Positions 34,859 through 48,039 of a stretch of 64,000 nt of DNA are shown in pieces; within the stretch, counting starts at the first letter, position 1, and each line of letters starts with the position of its first letter. The translations under genes and the position numbers were made by a program. The notes under the pieces were generated by a model. It was not told the origin of the DNA. It ran no database searches and saw only the letters and a program-made list of their open reading frames with translations. This DNA comes from Salvelinus alpinus (lineage: Eukaryota; Chordata; Actinopteri; Salmoniformes; Salmonidae), in assembly GCF_045679555.1 (NCBI RefSeq), contig NC_092094.1, positions 37,030,430 to 37,094,429 on the forward strand, read 5' to 3'.

Positions 34859-36231
34859 CCTTTTCTTCCCTCTTTTCCCTTCTCCCTCTTTGTATCTCTA
34901 TCCCCCCTTTTCCTGCGTCCTCTCAGTCGATGTGAATTAGCCGAATAAACCCCAGCTTGTAAAGCAGTCTGCTGAAATAAATCTTCAAGGAAGTAGATTT
35001 AGCAACCACAAAATATATATTCTTTTCACTAATCCATGCTTCTCGGACTGCCAGCTATTGCCCAGCTAATTCCATAGACCTTTGCTACTGGCTTCTTATG
35101 ACTGTACAAGGAGATTGAGGACAGACATGGTAGCTAGCTAGTTGAGAATGGCAATGGCAAGGATGGGCTAGTGGACTCACTGGGCTGACAGACACCATAG
35201 GTGTTTTGTGCTGGGATTCTGGGTGAGGATGGAGGTGAGCGCTGAATCTCATCTGCTGTAGAATCCCATTAGCCAGCCTCTCAATGGCCACTCTGTGAGA
35301 TGAGCTCATGCTAAAAGCCCCATCAATCTCATCAGTGTTTCAGTGGACCAGCACTCTGTGATATTAATGTCCCACAGAGGGAGAGTGGAGGAGGGAGGAT
35401 CTGGTCAGAGGCTTTAAATGGCTCCGACAGCACAATGTGTCCATCATGACAGTAATGTGTCAATGGACCAAAGCTCTGTCATGTAGCAGCCTCTGGGGGG
35501 AGGTTAGATAAGAGTCAGTCTCTGGACAGCAGCTTATTGGACCTTCAATAGCCAGACTGGCCAGTTGTGTTGGTCAGAGCGATTGACCAGTTTCTTAGGC
35601 GTGGTCTTAGACTAGCATCACCACTACTTACAGTCTGTTAGCATCACTACAACCTTTACATTAAGATAGCACTGACAGAAACTTCACCCCCATGTTGACT
35701 CACCATCTGATTTGATTGTCCATAGTCCTCTGAGGTTATAACTCAAATATGCCATGTGTACTGTACTGTATGGCAAGGATCAATAGTCTCCTTAAATAGA
35801 TGGTCTCTAGAGATGAAAGAAGAGAGAGTAAGAGTTGAGGGAAATGTGGTTGACTGGAAGTCAAGACCAGTTCAAATGAATGAAGAGCACTGCTCTACTG
35901 ATTTGTTCTCACTTGAAAACAAATGAGAAATATGAAAAGGCATTACTGTGGAAAAATAACATTCCTTCCATGGAGAAGATAAAGCTGTAATCACGTAGCG
36001 CCAGGTCCTGAACGGGTACGTCTGTCACTGACAGTGATAAGCCCTCTCTGGAAATGTGCATTTCTGTTCCCCTCATGGTTTTATTAAATATATCCTCTGA
36101 GAAAGCCAAAGCTAACAGATATTGGCCAATGCTAGAGAGAGCAGGGAAAGAAAGAGAGAGAGCGACAGAGAAAGAGTGAAGGGAGTGAGAGAGCTGCTTT
36201 CTAATTCTCCTTTAAATAGAAAATGAGAATA
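34859..36231. other. Intronic sequence, nothing assigned
   Basis: No gene or repeat family recognised. A GAGA-rich patch occurs around 36130-36190. Confidence 0.4.
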
Positions 36232-36239
36232 CTTCCAGG

Positions 36240-36775
36240 CAGTGGTGCAAAGTACTTAAGTAAAAAAAATTATATAAGTACCACTTAAGTAGGGGTATCT
36301 GTACTTTTACTTCACTACATTCCAAAAGAAAATTCTGTACTTTTTACTCCATACATTTTCCCTGACACCCAAAAGTACTCGATACATTTTGAATAGTTAG
36401 CAGGACAGGAAAATGGTCTAATTCACACACTTATTAACATCCCTGGTCATTCCTACTGCCTCTGATCTGGTGGACTCACAAAAAAAGAACAAAACAAAGT
36501 GTGCGTGTTGGAGCGTGCTATCCGTAAATAAATAAAAAACTAGAAAATGGTGCCATCTGGTTTGCCTAATATAAGTAATGTTTTACTTTTGATACTTAAG
36601 TATATTTTAGCAATTACATTTACTTCTGATACTTAAGTATATTTAAAACCAAATACTTTTAGACTTTAACTCAAATAGGATTTTACTGGGTGACTTACTT
36701 TTACTTGAGTCATTTTCTATTAAAGTATCTTTATTCTTACTCAAGTATGACAATTGGGTACTTTTTCCACCACTG
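36240..36775. mobile_element. hAT-type MITE, 536 bp, with 8-bp target duplication
   Basis: The ends are CAGTGGTGCAAAGTACTT and AGTACTTTTTCCACCACTG (inverted, imperfect). They are flanked by CTTCCAGG at 36232-36239 and 36776-36783. An 8-bp duplication is the hAT signature. The interior is full of TACTTAAGTA-type words and has no frame. Confidence 0.92.
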
Positions 36776-36954
36776 CTTCCAGGTGTAACTCATGAAGATT
36801 TTCACTACTCACGTAGTACATTCTCACACTCTTAAAAGGGAGGGGGGAAAACAGCAGCACATGCAGTAGTATTGCAGAAGGGTAAGGAACACAGGCTCCT
36901 AAATTAAACTGCATTTACCATACGGTTAGTAAGTGGAAAACTGAAAGCCCGAAC

Positions 36955-37049
36955 CATCGGATTTAACCATGGCAAGGTGACTGGGAATATGGCTGAATAC
37001 AAACAGTGTAGTTATTCCCTCCGTAAGGCAATCAAACAGGCAAAACGTT
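36955..37049 (+). mobile_element. Piece of a + strand Rex/CR1-type LINE
   Basis: The + strand reads NHGKVTGNMAEYKQCSYSLR and KAIKQAK, the linker between endonuclease and RT of the same LINE family as the adjacent - strand copy. It is interrupted at 37050 by the 3' end of that copy. The matching downstream piece is at 40206. Confidence 0.75.
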
Positions 37050-40000
37050 AGCAGATGTTAATGCAAGTGTAGCGAAATGCTTGCGCTTCTAGTTCCGACA
37101 GTGCAGTAATATCTAACAAGTAATCTAACAATTCCCCAACAACTACCTAATACACACAAATCTAAAGGGTTGAATGAGAATATGAACATGTAAGTATATG
37201 GATGAGTGATGGCTGAGCGGCATAGGCAAGGTGCAATAGATGGTATAAAATACAGTATATACGTGATATGAGTCATGTAAGATATGTAAACATTATTGAA
37301 GTGGCATTATTTAGAGTGCATTGTATAAAGTGACTCGTGATCCATTCCTTAAAGTGGCCAGTGATTGGGTCTCAATATAGGCAGCAGCCTCTCTGAGTTA
37401 GTGATTGCTGTTTAGCAGTCTGATGGCCTTGAGATACAAGCTGTTTTTCAGCCTCTCGGTCCCAGCTTTGATGCACCTGTTACGACCTCGCCTTCTGGAT
37501 GGTAGCGGTGTGAACAGGCAGTGGCTCAGGTGGTTGATGTCCTTGATGATCCTTTTGGCCTTCCTTTGACATCGGGTGCTGTAGGTGTCATGGAGGGCAG
37601 GTAGTTTGCCACCGGTGATGCGTTGTGCAGACAGCACAACTCTCTGGAGAGCCTTTTGGTTGAGGGCGGTGCAGTTGCCGTACCAGTCGGTGATACAGCT
37701 CGACAGGATGCTCTCGATTGTGCATCTGTAAAAGTTTGTCAGGGTTTTGGGTGACAAGCCAAATTTCTTCAACCTCCTGTCTGTGTGAGTGGACCACTTC
37801 AGTTTGTCTGTGATGTGTATGCCGAGGAACTTAAAACTTTCCACCTTCTCCACTGCTGTCCCTTTGATGTGGATAGGGGGGTGCTCCCTCAGCTGTTTCC
37901 TGAAGTCCAAGATCATCTCCTTTGTTTTGTGGATGTTGAGTGAGAGGTTGTTTTCCTGACACCACACTCCGAGTGCCCTCACCTCCTCCCTGTAGGCTGT
38001 CTCGTCGTTGTTGGTAATCAAGCCCACTACTGTTGTGTCGTCTGCAAACTTGATGAGTGAGTTGGAGACGTGCATGGCCACGCAGTCATGGGTGAACAGG
38101 GTGTACAGGAGGGGGCTGAACACGCACCCTTGTGGGACCCCAGTGTTGAGGGTCAGCAAAGTGGAGATGTTGATTCCTACTTTCACCACCTGGGGGCGGC
38201 CCGTCAGAAAGTTCAAGACCCAGTTGCACAGGGCGGGGTTGAGACCCAGGGCCTCCAGCTTGATAATGAGCTTGGAGGGTACTATGATGTTGAATGCTGA
38301 ACTCTAGTCAATGAACAGCATTCTTACATAGGTATTCCTTTTGTCCAGATGGGATAGGGTAGTGTGAAGAATGATGGCGATTGCGTCGTCTGTGGACCTG
38401 TTGGGGCGGTATGCAAACTGAAGTGGTTCTATGGTGGCCGGTAAGGTGGAGGTGATATGATCCTTGACTAGTCTCTCAAAGCCCTTCATGATGACAGAAG
38501 TGAGTGCTACGGGGCGGTAGTCATTTAGTTCAGTTATCTTTGACTTCTTGGGTACAGGAACAATGATAGCCATCTTGAAGCATGTGGGGACAAAAGACTG
38601 GGATAGGGAGCGATTGAATATGTCCGTGAACACACCAGCCAGCTGGTCTGCACATGCTCCGAGGACGCGGCTAGGGATGCCGTCTGGGTCAGCAGCCTTG
38701 CGAGAGTGAACAGGTTTAAATGTTTTACTCATGTCAGCCATTCCTTGTTAGCAGGCCGCTTATTATCCTCAAAGCGGGCAAAGAAGGTGTTTAGCTTGTC
38801 TGGAAGCGTGACATCGGTGTCCGTGACGTGGCTGGATTTCTTTTTGTAATCCGTGATTTCCTGTAGACCCTGCCACATACGTCTTGTGTCTGAGTCGTTG
38901 AATTGCAACTCCACCTTGTCCCTGTACTGGCACTTCGCATGTTTGATTGCCTTACGGAGGGAATAGCTACACTGTTTATATTCAGACATATTCCCAGACC
39001 TCTTTCCATGGTTAAATGCGGTGGATCGCGCTTTTCATCCATCCACGGTTTCTGGTTAGGGTAGGTTTAATAGTCACAGTGGGTACCACATCTCCAATGC
39101 ACTTCTTTAAAAATGCACTCAGTTGATGTTGTTCTCTGAGGCTGACCGGGAACATATTCCAGTCCGCGTGATCAAAACAATCTTGAGCGTGGCTTCCGAT
39201 GGGTCGGACAAGCGTTGAATGGTTCTCATTACTGATACATCCTGTTTGAGTTTCTGCCTATAAGACGGAAGGAGCAACCCGCCCTCCCTTTGCCGAAGGG
39301 AGGGCGGGGGAGGGCTTTGTATGCACCGCGGAAGTTAGAGTAGCAGTGGATGAGGGTATTGCGCATGCGCGTAGCGCAATCAACATGATGGAAAAATTTA
39401 GGTAGACTTGTTCTCAAATTTGCTTTGTTAAAATCCCCGGGTACAATAAATGCAGCCTCAGGATGTATGGTTTCCAATTTGCATATAGTCCAGTGAAGTT
39501 CCTTGATGGCCATCTTGGTGTCTGCTTGAGGGGGAATGTACACAGCTGTGACTGTAACTTACGAGAATTCTCTTGGAATGTAAAATGGCCGGCACTTGAT
39601 TGTAAAGAATTCTAGATCGGGTGAGCAGAAGGACTTGAGTTCCTGTATGTTGATATGATTACACCATGAGTCGTTAATCATAAAGCATACACCCTCGCCC
39701 TTCCTTTTCCCAGAGAGGTGTTAATCTCTGTCGGCGCGCAGCATGGAGAAGCCCGGTGGCTGAACCGATTCTGACAACATATCCCGAGAGAGCCATGTTT
39801 CCGTGAAACAGAGAACGTTACAATCTCTGATGTCTCTCTGGAAGGCAACCCTTGCTCGAATTTTGTATACGTTGTTGTCAAGAGACTGGACATTGGCTAG
39901 TAGTATATTCGGGAGCGGTGTGCCCGTCTACGGAGCCTGGCCAGGTGGCCACTTCGTCTGCCCCTTCTACGGCGTCGTTGTTTTGGATCGCCTACTGGAA

Positions 40001-40205
40001 TTAGCTCCATTGTCCTGGGTGGTGGTCAGGAAAGTCGTATTCCTAGTCGTAATGTTGGTAAGTTGACGTTGCTCTTATATCCAATAGTTCTTCCCGGCTG
40101 TATGTAAAAATACTTAAGATTTCCTGGGGTAACAATGGAAAAAATAACACATAAGAAAAACAAAAATAATGCATAGTTTCCTAAGAACTCTAAGGGAAAA
40201 CCAGT
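37050..40205 (-). mobile_element. Rex/CR1-type LINE, near full body, degenerate
   Basis: Order on the - strand: endonuclease pieces (39678-39893, 39229-39543), linker (38729-38989, SEYKQCSYSLRKAIKHAKCQ), RT fingers (38304-38741, [20 protein letters not shown] and [17 protein letters not shown]), then a stop at about 38304. The palm and C-terminus follow at 37398-38216, with [20 protein letters not shown] and the catalytic box [10 protein letters not shown], ending in [12 protein letters not shown]. The 3' UTR runs to about 37050. In the endonuclease, the segment after RPPFGK is replaced by an inverted repeat (see 39278). Confidence 0.9.
39278..39308. repeat. Perfect 13-bp hairpin inside the LINE endonuclease
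   Basis: CCCGCCCTCCCTT / TGCCG / AAGGGAGGGCGGG. It stands where the catalytic SDH motif would be expected after PPFGK, so it looks like a templated inverted copy of the preceding bases that destroyed the motif. Confidence 0.75.
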
Positions 40206-40945
40206 CACGTCGCAGACACCGAAGTCTTGCTTCCGGAAAAGCTAAACACCTTCTTTGGCCACTTGGAGGATAACACAGTGCCACCGACGCGGCCCGCTAC
40301 CAAGGACTGTGGGCTCTCCTTCTCCGTGGCCGACGTGAGTAAGACATTTAAGTGTGTTAACCCTCAAACCCTCAACTAAATCACTATCCGTAGCACACTT
40401 CTGTCATCATGAAGTGCTTAGCGAGACTAGTCAAGGATCATATCACCTCCACCTTACCGGACACCCTAGACCCACTTCAATTTGCTTACCGCCCCAATAG
40501 ATCCACAGACGATGCCATCGCCATCACACTGCACAATTCCCATCTGGACAAAAGGAATACCAATGTAAGAATGCTGTTCACTGACTATAGCTCAGCATTC
40601 AATACCATAGTACCCTCCAAGCTCATCATTAAGCTTGAGGCCCTGGGTCTGAACCCCGCCATGTGCAACTGGGTCCTGGACTTCCTGACTGGAGGCTAAA
40701 GAAATTTGTCTTGGTACCTAAAACCCTCACAAACTTTTACAGATACAGTGTATCTTAGTCTATGCCACTCTGACATTGCTCATCCTAATATTTATATATT
40801 CCTAATTCAATTCCTTTACTTTAGATTGTGTGTATTGTTAGATATTACTTGTTAGATATTACTGCACTGTTTGAGCTAGAAACACAAGCATTTCACTACA
40901 CCCACAATAACATCTGCTAAACACGTGTATGTGACAAATAAAATG
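40206..40945 (+). mobile_element. Downstream piece of the + strand Rex/CR1-type LINE
   Basis: It resumes with an EKLNTFFGHLEDN-like reading and VADVSKTFKCVNP. 40409-40699 then reads [20 protein letters not shown] and [14 protein letters not shown] up to WVLDFLTGG and a stop. Most of the palm is deleted. A 3' UTR ends GACAAATAAAATG near 40945. Confidence 0.85.
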
Positions 40946-41261
40946 TAATTTGATCTATAGCCACATACTGTACATAGCCCGTTTAAAGCCTGATAGGTGT
41001 TCAGCTGTTCAGGGCTCTGAAGAGCATCCCCATGAAAACAGGGGAAGTAGCTCTGTTGTCAGTCGGTTGCAGCAAAACAGAACAACTCCCGCTGGGTGAA
41101 CAAATAGAGCAAAAAAAATCTGATCGCGTTTGCCTCCAGAGCCATTCAAATTATTGATCAGAGCTTTGTCTGTAAAGCAAGGAGGCTTTTTCAGCTAATG
41201 AGTAATTAGCATGTGTGCTGGATCTCCTGGAGCATACATGGATGCTGGCTTCCTCTTTATA

Positions 41262-42406
41262 CAGTGCCGTGAAAAAGTATTTTCCCCTTTCTGATTTTCT
41301 CTATTTTTGCAGATTTTTCCACACTGAATGTTATTAGATCTTCAACCAAAACAATATTAGATTAAGGGAACCTGAATAAAAATGTATTTACATTTATACT
41401 TGTTTTATTTATTGAATTAAGTTTATTTTATGAAATTATGCAACACCCAATTCCCCTGTGTGAAAAGGTAATTGCTCCCTTACCCTCAATAACTGGTTGC
41501 GCCACCTTTAGCTGCAATGACTCCAACCAAATGCTTCCTGTAGTTGTTTTTCGCCAGACATGAATGAGACACATCTCATCCCAAAAGTTGACTCATATTT
41601 GCCAAAAGGCACCTGGATGATCCTCAAGACTCCTGGAAGAATGTTCTATGGACAGATGATTCAAAAGTATAACTTTTTGGACAACATGGGTCCCATTATG
41701 CCTGGCGAAAACCAAACACTGTGTTCCACAGTAAGAACCTTACACCAACGGTCAAGCATGGTGGTGGTAGTGTGATGGTTTGGGGATGTTTTTCTCCCTC
41801 AGGACCTGGACAACTTGCCTTAATAGAAGGAACCATGAACTCTGGTCTGTATCAGAATTCTACAGGAGAACGTCAGGCCATCCGTATGTGAACTGAAGCG
41901 CAACTGGGTCATGCAGCAAGACAATGATCCAAAACACACAACCAAGTTACATGAAAATCGCAAAAAAGTTTTGGAATGGCCTAGTCAAAGTCCAGACGTA
42001 ATCCCAATTAAGATGATGTGGCAGGACTTGAAACTAGCAGTTCATTCTTGAAACCCCACAAACGTCGCTGAGTTAAAGCAGTTATGCATGGAAGAGTGGG
42101 CCAAAATTCCTCCACAGCGACGTGAGAGACTGATCAACAACTACAGGAAGCGTTTGGAGTCATTGCAACTAAAAGGTGGCACAACCAGTTAATGAGTGTA
42201 AGGGGGCAATTACTTTTTCACACATGGGCATTGGGTGTTGCATTTTTTATGAAATAAATGAAATATGTAAATGTTGTGTTATTTGTTCACTCAGGTTCCC
42301 TTTATCTAATATTAGGTTTTGGTTGACGATCTGATAACATAGAGAATCAAAAATATGCAACAGTAGAGAAAATTAGAAAGGAGGCAAATTCTTTTTCATA
42401 GCACTA
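41262..42406 (+). mobile_element. Tc1-like element with long TIRs and broken transposase
   Basis: The left end is CAGTGCCGTGAAAAAGTATT after TA at 41260-41261. The right end is a decayed inverted copy ending GCACTA at 42406. Inverted similarity extends over 100 bp. The + strand transposase has its N-terminal half deleted. It shows HVDDSK-type sequence (WTDDSKV region near 41650), WWW-like GCFSP near 41785, a [10 protein letters not shown] segment near 41920, and a WPSQSPD-like region with stops near 41990. Confidence 0.88.
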
Positions 42407-43139
42407 TATACAGAAAGACATTCACTGTACAAGCTATGGCTTTGTTATTCAAATAGGCCTTTCTTCCAAACATATACTGCATATGGTGTAGATGAGAACA
42501 GGGAGAAAACAGGAAGATGAAATGGAAAAAGGCACATTACTATGAACTTCCTATTGCAGTCTCTTTCTCTCCTTCGCTTTCTATTTCAATTTCTCACTTT
42601 TCATCTCTTCACATCTGAGTTTCTCTCTTGAAGCCTTCTTCCAGGACCACAGGGGAGACTAGATCTCATTAGCTGCATTCGTTGCTCTCCTGGTCTGTGC
42701 TGAATGGAAGGCACCCTCTGAGCTTCACTCCCCCGGCCCCCAACCACCCAACCTCTCACTCACTGTACCTCACAAATGGCATTACTATTGCTCTTCCCTT
42801 AAATCTACTATTGCAGCCTCTGTCACTCTATACATCCACCCTAGTCTCTCTCCATCCAGTTATTGCACCCAGTTCCATCGCCACCTGTGTTGACCTCATC
42901 TCAGGCTCCAGCAAGGCACTGTGCTCCCCAGCCATGACAGGCAGAGCAGGGCCTGGTGCTGATGCAGCAGGAGTCACTCCCACAGAGAGCCATGGATAGA
43001 GAAGCATTAAGCTGCACTGTCTATCTCTATTCTGACTGACACATAGCACACTAAACCGTTAGAGCTTCAGCGACCACACAGAGGGGGGTTGAACTACAGG
43101 GCACATCTCCTCTCGCCTCTCTATACACAGCTGAGCACA

Positions 43140-43378
43140 TATTTGTTTATTTGGATCCCCATTAATTTTTGCAGAAGCAGCTATTCTTCCTGGGGTCCAC
43201 AAAAAAACACAATGACCAAAACAAAACACTGATACACAAACAGTCACACAAATTTTAAATACAACAATATACAAACAATACAACACAAAAATAATGTGTA
43301 TGTAACATGCTGACCACACTGCTCGCGTTACGTGCGCAGCAAAATAAATGTACACAACTCTGCCAGGACCTAGGATCA
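43140..43378 (-). mobile_element. 3' end of an L2/CR1-type LINE
   Basis: Inverted relative of the tail at 12565: GGATCCCCATTAATTTTTGC and CTATTCTTCCTGGGGTCCAC at the left, then an A/C-rich tract. No coding part. Confidence 0.6.
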
Positions 43379-43382
43379 AGAG

Positions 43383-46035
43383 AGATCCTAGTGTTTTAGT
43401 ACTATATCTCTTGACAAAATGATGAAAATAATCATGACCCCTAAACCTTCAAGCTGCATACTGGATCCTATTCCAACTAAACTACTGAAAGAGCTGCTTC
43501 ATGTGCTTGGCCCTCCTATGTTGAACATAATAAACGTCTCTCTATCCACCGAATGTGTACCAAACTCACTAAAAGTGGCAGTAATAAAGCCTCTCTTGAA
43601 AAAGCCAAACCTTGACCCAGAAAATATAAAAAACTATCGGCCTATATCGAATCTTCCATTTCTCTCAAATTTTAGAAAAAGCTGTTGCGCAGCAACTCAC
43701 TGCCTTCCTGATGACAAACAATGTATACGAAATGCTTCAGTCTGGTTTTAGACCCCATCATAGCACTGAGACTGCAAAGGTAAATTACCTTTTAATGGCG
43801 TCAGACCGAGGCTCTGCATCTGTCCTTGTGCTACTAGACCTTAGTGCTGCCTTTGATACCATCGATCACCACATTCTTTTGGAGAGACTGGAAACCCAAA
43901 TTGGTCTACACGGACAAGTTCTGGCCTGGTTTAGATCTTATCTGTCAGAAAGATATCAGTTTGTCTCTGTGAATGGTTTGTCCTCTGACAAATCAACTGT
44001 ACATTTCGGTGTTCCTCAAGGTTCCGTTTTAGGACCACTATTGTTTTCACTATATATTTTACCTCTTGGGGATGTCATTCGAAAACATAATGTTAACTTT
44101 CACTGCTATGCGGATGACACACAGCTGTACATTTCAATGAAACATGGTGAAGCCCCAAAATTGCCCTCGCTAGAAGCCTGTGTTTCAGACATATGGAAGT
44201 GGATGGCTGAAAACGTTCTACTGACAATTAATCTTGATGGTTGTAAAGTCATTTCAAATAAAACTGTGAAGGACCTCGGCGTTACTCTGGACCCTGATCT
44301 CTCTTTTGACGAACATATCAAGACTGTTTCAAGGACAGCTTTTTTCCATCTACGCAACATTGCAAAAATCCGAAATTTTCTGTCCAAAAATGATGCAGAA
44401 AAATGTATCCATGCTTTTGTTACTTCTAGGTTAGACTACTGCAATGCTTTACTTTCCGGCTACCCGGATAAAGCACTAAATAAACTTCAGTTAGTGCTAA
44501 ATACGGCTGCTAGAATCCTGACTAGAACCAAGAAATTTTATCATATTACTCCAGTGCTAGCTTCCCTACACTGGCTTCCTGTTAAGGCAAGGGCTGATTT
44601 CAAGGTTTTACTGTTAACCTATAAAGCGTTACATGGGCTTGCTCCTACCTATCTTTCCGAGTTGGTCCTGCCGTACATACCTACATGTACGCTACGGTCA
44701 CAAGACGCAGGCCTCCTAATTGTCCCTAGAATATCTAAGCAAACAGCTGGAGGCAGGGCTTTCTCCTATAGATCTCCATTTTTATGGAATGGTCTGCCTA
44801 CCCATGTGAGAGATGCAGACTCGGTCTCAACCTTTAAGTCTTTACTGAAGACTTATCTCTTCAGTAGGTCATATGATTGAGTGTAGTCTGGCCCAGGAGT
44901 GTGAAGGTGAACGGAAAGGCACTGGAGCAACGAACCACCCTTGCTGTCTCTGCCTGGCCGGTTCCCCTCTCTCCACTGGGATTCTCTGCCTCTAACCCTA
45001 TTACAGGGGCTGAGTCACTGGCTTACTGGTGGTCTTTCATGCCGTCCCTAGGAGGGGTGCGTCACTTGAGTGGGTTGAGTTACTGGCGTGATCTTCCTGT
45101 CTGGGTTGGCGCCCCCCCCTTGGTTTGTGCTGTGGTGGAGATCTTTGTGGACTATACTCGGCCTTGTCTCAGGATTGTAAGTTGGTGGTTGAAGCTATCC
45201 CTCTAGTGGTGCGGGGGCTGTGCTTTGGCAAAGTGGGTGGGGTTATATCCTTCCTGTTTGGCCCTGTCCGGGGGTATCATTGGATGGGGCCACAGTGTCT
45301 CCTGACCCCTCCTGTCTCAGCCTCCAGTATTTATGCTGCAGTAGTTTGTGTCGGGGGGCTAGGGTCAGTTGGTTATATCTGGAGTACTTCTCCTGTCTTA
45401 TCCGGTGTCCTGTGTGAATTTAAGTATGCTCTCTCTAATTCTCTCCTTCTCTCTTTCTTTCTCTCTCTCGGAGGACCTGAGCCCTAGGACCATGCGTCAG
45501 GACTACCGGGCATGATGACTCCTTGCTGTCCCCAGTCCACCTGGCCTTGCTGCTGTTCCAGTTTCAACTGTTCTGCCTGCGGCTATGGAACCCTGACCTG
45601 TCCACCGGACGTGCTACCTGTCCCAGACCTGCTGTTTTCAACTCTCTAGAGACCGCAGGAGCGGTAGAGATACTCTTAATGATTGGCTATGAAAAGCCAA
45701 CTGACATTTACTCCTGAGGTGCTGACTTGCTACACCCTCGATAACTACTGTGATTATTATTATTTGACCATGCTGGTCATTTATGAACATTTGAACATCT
45801 CGGCCATGTTCTGTTATAATCTCCACCCGGCACAGCCAGAAGAGGACTGGCCACCCCTCATAGCCTGGTTCCTCTCTAGGTTTCTTCCTAGGTTTTGGCC
45901 TTTCTAGGGAGTTTTTCCTAGCCACCGTGCTTCTACACCCGCATTGCTTGCTGTTTGGGGTTTTAGGCTGGGTTTCTGTACAGCACTTCGAGATATTAGC
46001 TGATGTACGAAGGGCTACATAAAATAAACTTGATG
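43383..46035 (+). mobile_element. L2-type LINE, 5' truncated, with long RT frame and full 3' UTR
   Basis: It carries the RT pseudogene described next. A 3' UTR of about 1.15 kb follows, with CTCTCTAGGTTTCTTCCTAG and TTTTTCCTAGCCACCGTGCT, ending GAAGGGCTACATAAAATAAA near 46026. That is a common fish L2 ending. Confidence 0.88.
43419..44880 (+). pseudogene. LINE reverse transcriptase (L2 clade), one frameshift and a thumb deletion
   Basis: The first frame (43419 to about 43670) has LDPIPTKLLKELL and [15 protein letters not shown] +1 shift near 43670-43710 moves to the second frame. That frame (43711-44880, 389 residues) has [24 protein letters not shown] (catalytic Asp A), [18 protein letters not shown] and the catalytic box [38 protein letters not shown] and the C-terminal [12 protein letters not shown] follow. 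Between LTINLDG and CKVISNKTV a stretch of the thumb appears missing, so activity is unlikely. The endonuclease is absent. Confidence 0.9.
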
Positions 46036-48039
46036 ATACGTGTTATTCAATCATTTCATCCAAACTGTTCGCGCGTGTGTGAGTAGCCAGGCGCTAAAAT
46101 AGAACTTGGTTCTATTTTTGATGCTTGACGCGCTGCAAGATCAATGAGATGTTGTTCAATCTGTTTTGTAAAGGTCATTTTGCTGTTTGCTTGAGTAATT
46201 GGAAGGGAGTTCCAAGCAATCATGATTCTGTATAATACTGTGCGTTGCTGTGAATTTATTTTGGACTTGGGGACTGTGAAAAGACCCCTGGTGGCATGCC
46301 TTATGGGGTATGTATGGGTGTCTGAGCTGAATGTTATTTGATTATGCAAACAATCTTGAATTTTCATCACAGTAATATTTATCATAAAAGCTAGATGAGA
46401 AGCAGTTAATCTTTCATCAACCAGGAAAGACTGGCATGCATGTTGTTGATCTTAGTTCTGTATGTGCAGTTAAGGGCAAGGCATCCTGCTCTTGTTTTGA
46501 GCCAGTTGCAGCTTTGCTAGGTCTTTCTTTGCTGCATTTGACCATTATACTGGACAATAATCAAGATGGAACAATGCCAGAGCCTGAACAACTAGTATAT
46601 GCAATTTGTGTCAAAGACGTATTTAAAGATCAGTTTATTATTAATCACCCATTCTGATACTGCCTAACTCCTTATTTAGAATTTCAGTGAGAACACTGGC
46701 TTTGGGTGCTGACATGTAGAGTGTAGAATCATCTGCATGCATAGTCATTCTTGCTTTGTGTAAGATCAATAGCAAATAATTTGTAAAAATAGAGAAGAGT
46801 AACGGCCCAAGGAACTTCTCTGAGGGACACCGCACTGTACATATCTGACGTTAGCGAAGCTTCCATTGAAGAACACTCTCTGAGTTCTATTGGATAAATA
46901 CAACTCTCCAACCATGTGATGGCAGGTGATGTAAAGTAAAAGCAAGCAAGTTTCTTCAATAACAATTTATGATCAATAATATCAAAGGCTGCACTGAAAT
47001 CTTTATTTTTTTATGTATTTTTCTTTTAACTAGGCAAGTCAGTTAAGAACAAATTCTTATTTACAATGACGGCCTACCCTGAAATCTAACAATACACCTC
47101 CAACTATCATCTTATTATCCATTTATTTGAACCAATCATTAGTCATCTGAGTCAGTGCAGTACAAGTTGAGTGCCCTTTTCGATATATATGCTGAGAGTC
47201 ACTAATTAACTTGTTCTCTGAAAAATAGCATTGTATTTGGTCAAACACAATTCTCTCCATCAGTTTACTAAGAACAGGCAGCAAACTGATAGGGTGGCTG
47301 TTAGAGGCAACAAAGGGTGCTTTAGCTTCCTTCCATGCCTGTGGACACACTCCTTTAGGCTTTGGTTAAAGATTTAGCAAATAGAGGTGGCAATACAGTC
47401 TGCTACCATTCTCAATAGTTTCCCATTAAGGTTGTCTATACCTGGTGTGTCACGGCTGTTGAAGGAGGACCAAGGTGCAGCGTGGTGAGCGTACATTTTC
47501 TTAATTGAATAAAAATGACGCCGAACAAAAACAACAAACACTACAAAAACAAACCGTGAAGCTACAGGCTATGTGCCCTAAACAAAAGTCAGCTTCCCAC
47601 AAACACAGGTGGAAAAAAGAGCTACCTAAGTATGGTTCCCAATCAGAGACAACGATAGACAGCTGTCCCTGATTGAGAACCATACCCGGCCAAAACATAG
47701 AAATAGAAAATCATAGAAACACAAAACATAGAATGCCCGCCCTGACCAAACCAAAATAGAGACATAAAAAGGATCTCTAAGGTCAGGGCGTGACAGTACC
47801 CCCCCCCCCCCAGAGGTGCGGACTCCGGCCGCAAAACCTAAACCTATAGGGGAGGGACTGGGTGAACATCTATCCACGGTGGCAGCTCAGGTGCGGGACG
47901 CAGACCCCGCTCCACCGCTGGCTCACCCCACTTTGGTGGCACCTCTGGTGCGGGGACCCTCGTCGCCAACCCCGGACTGGGTACCCTCGTTGCGGGCCCC
48001 GGACTGGGCACCCTTGTTGCGGGCCCCGGACCGGGCACC

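Noticed and set aside
43383-46035. Intact, active LINE
   Set aside because: The 5' half is missing, and there is a frameshift near 43690 and a thumb deletion.
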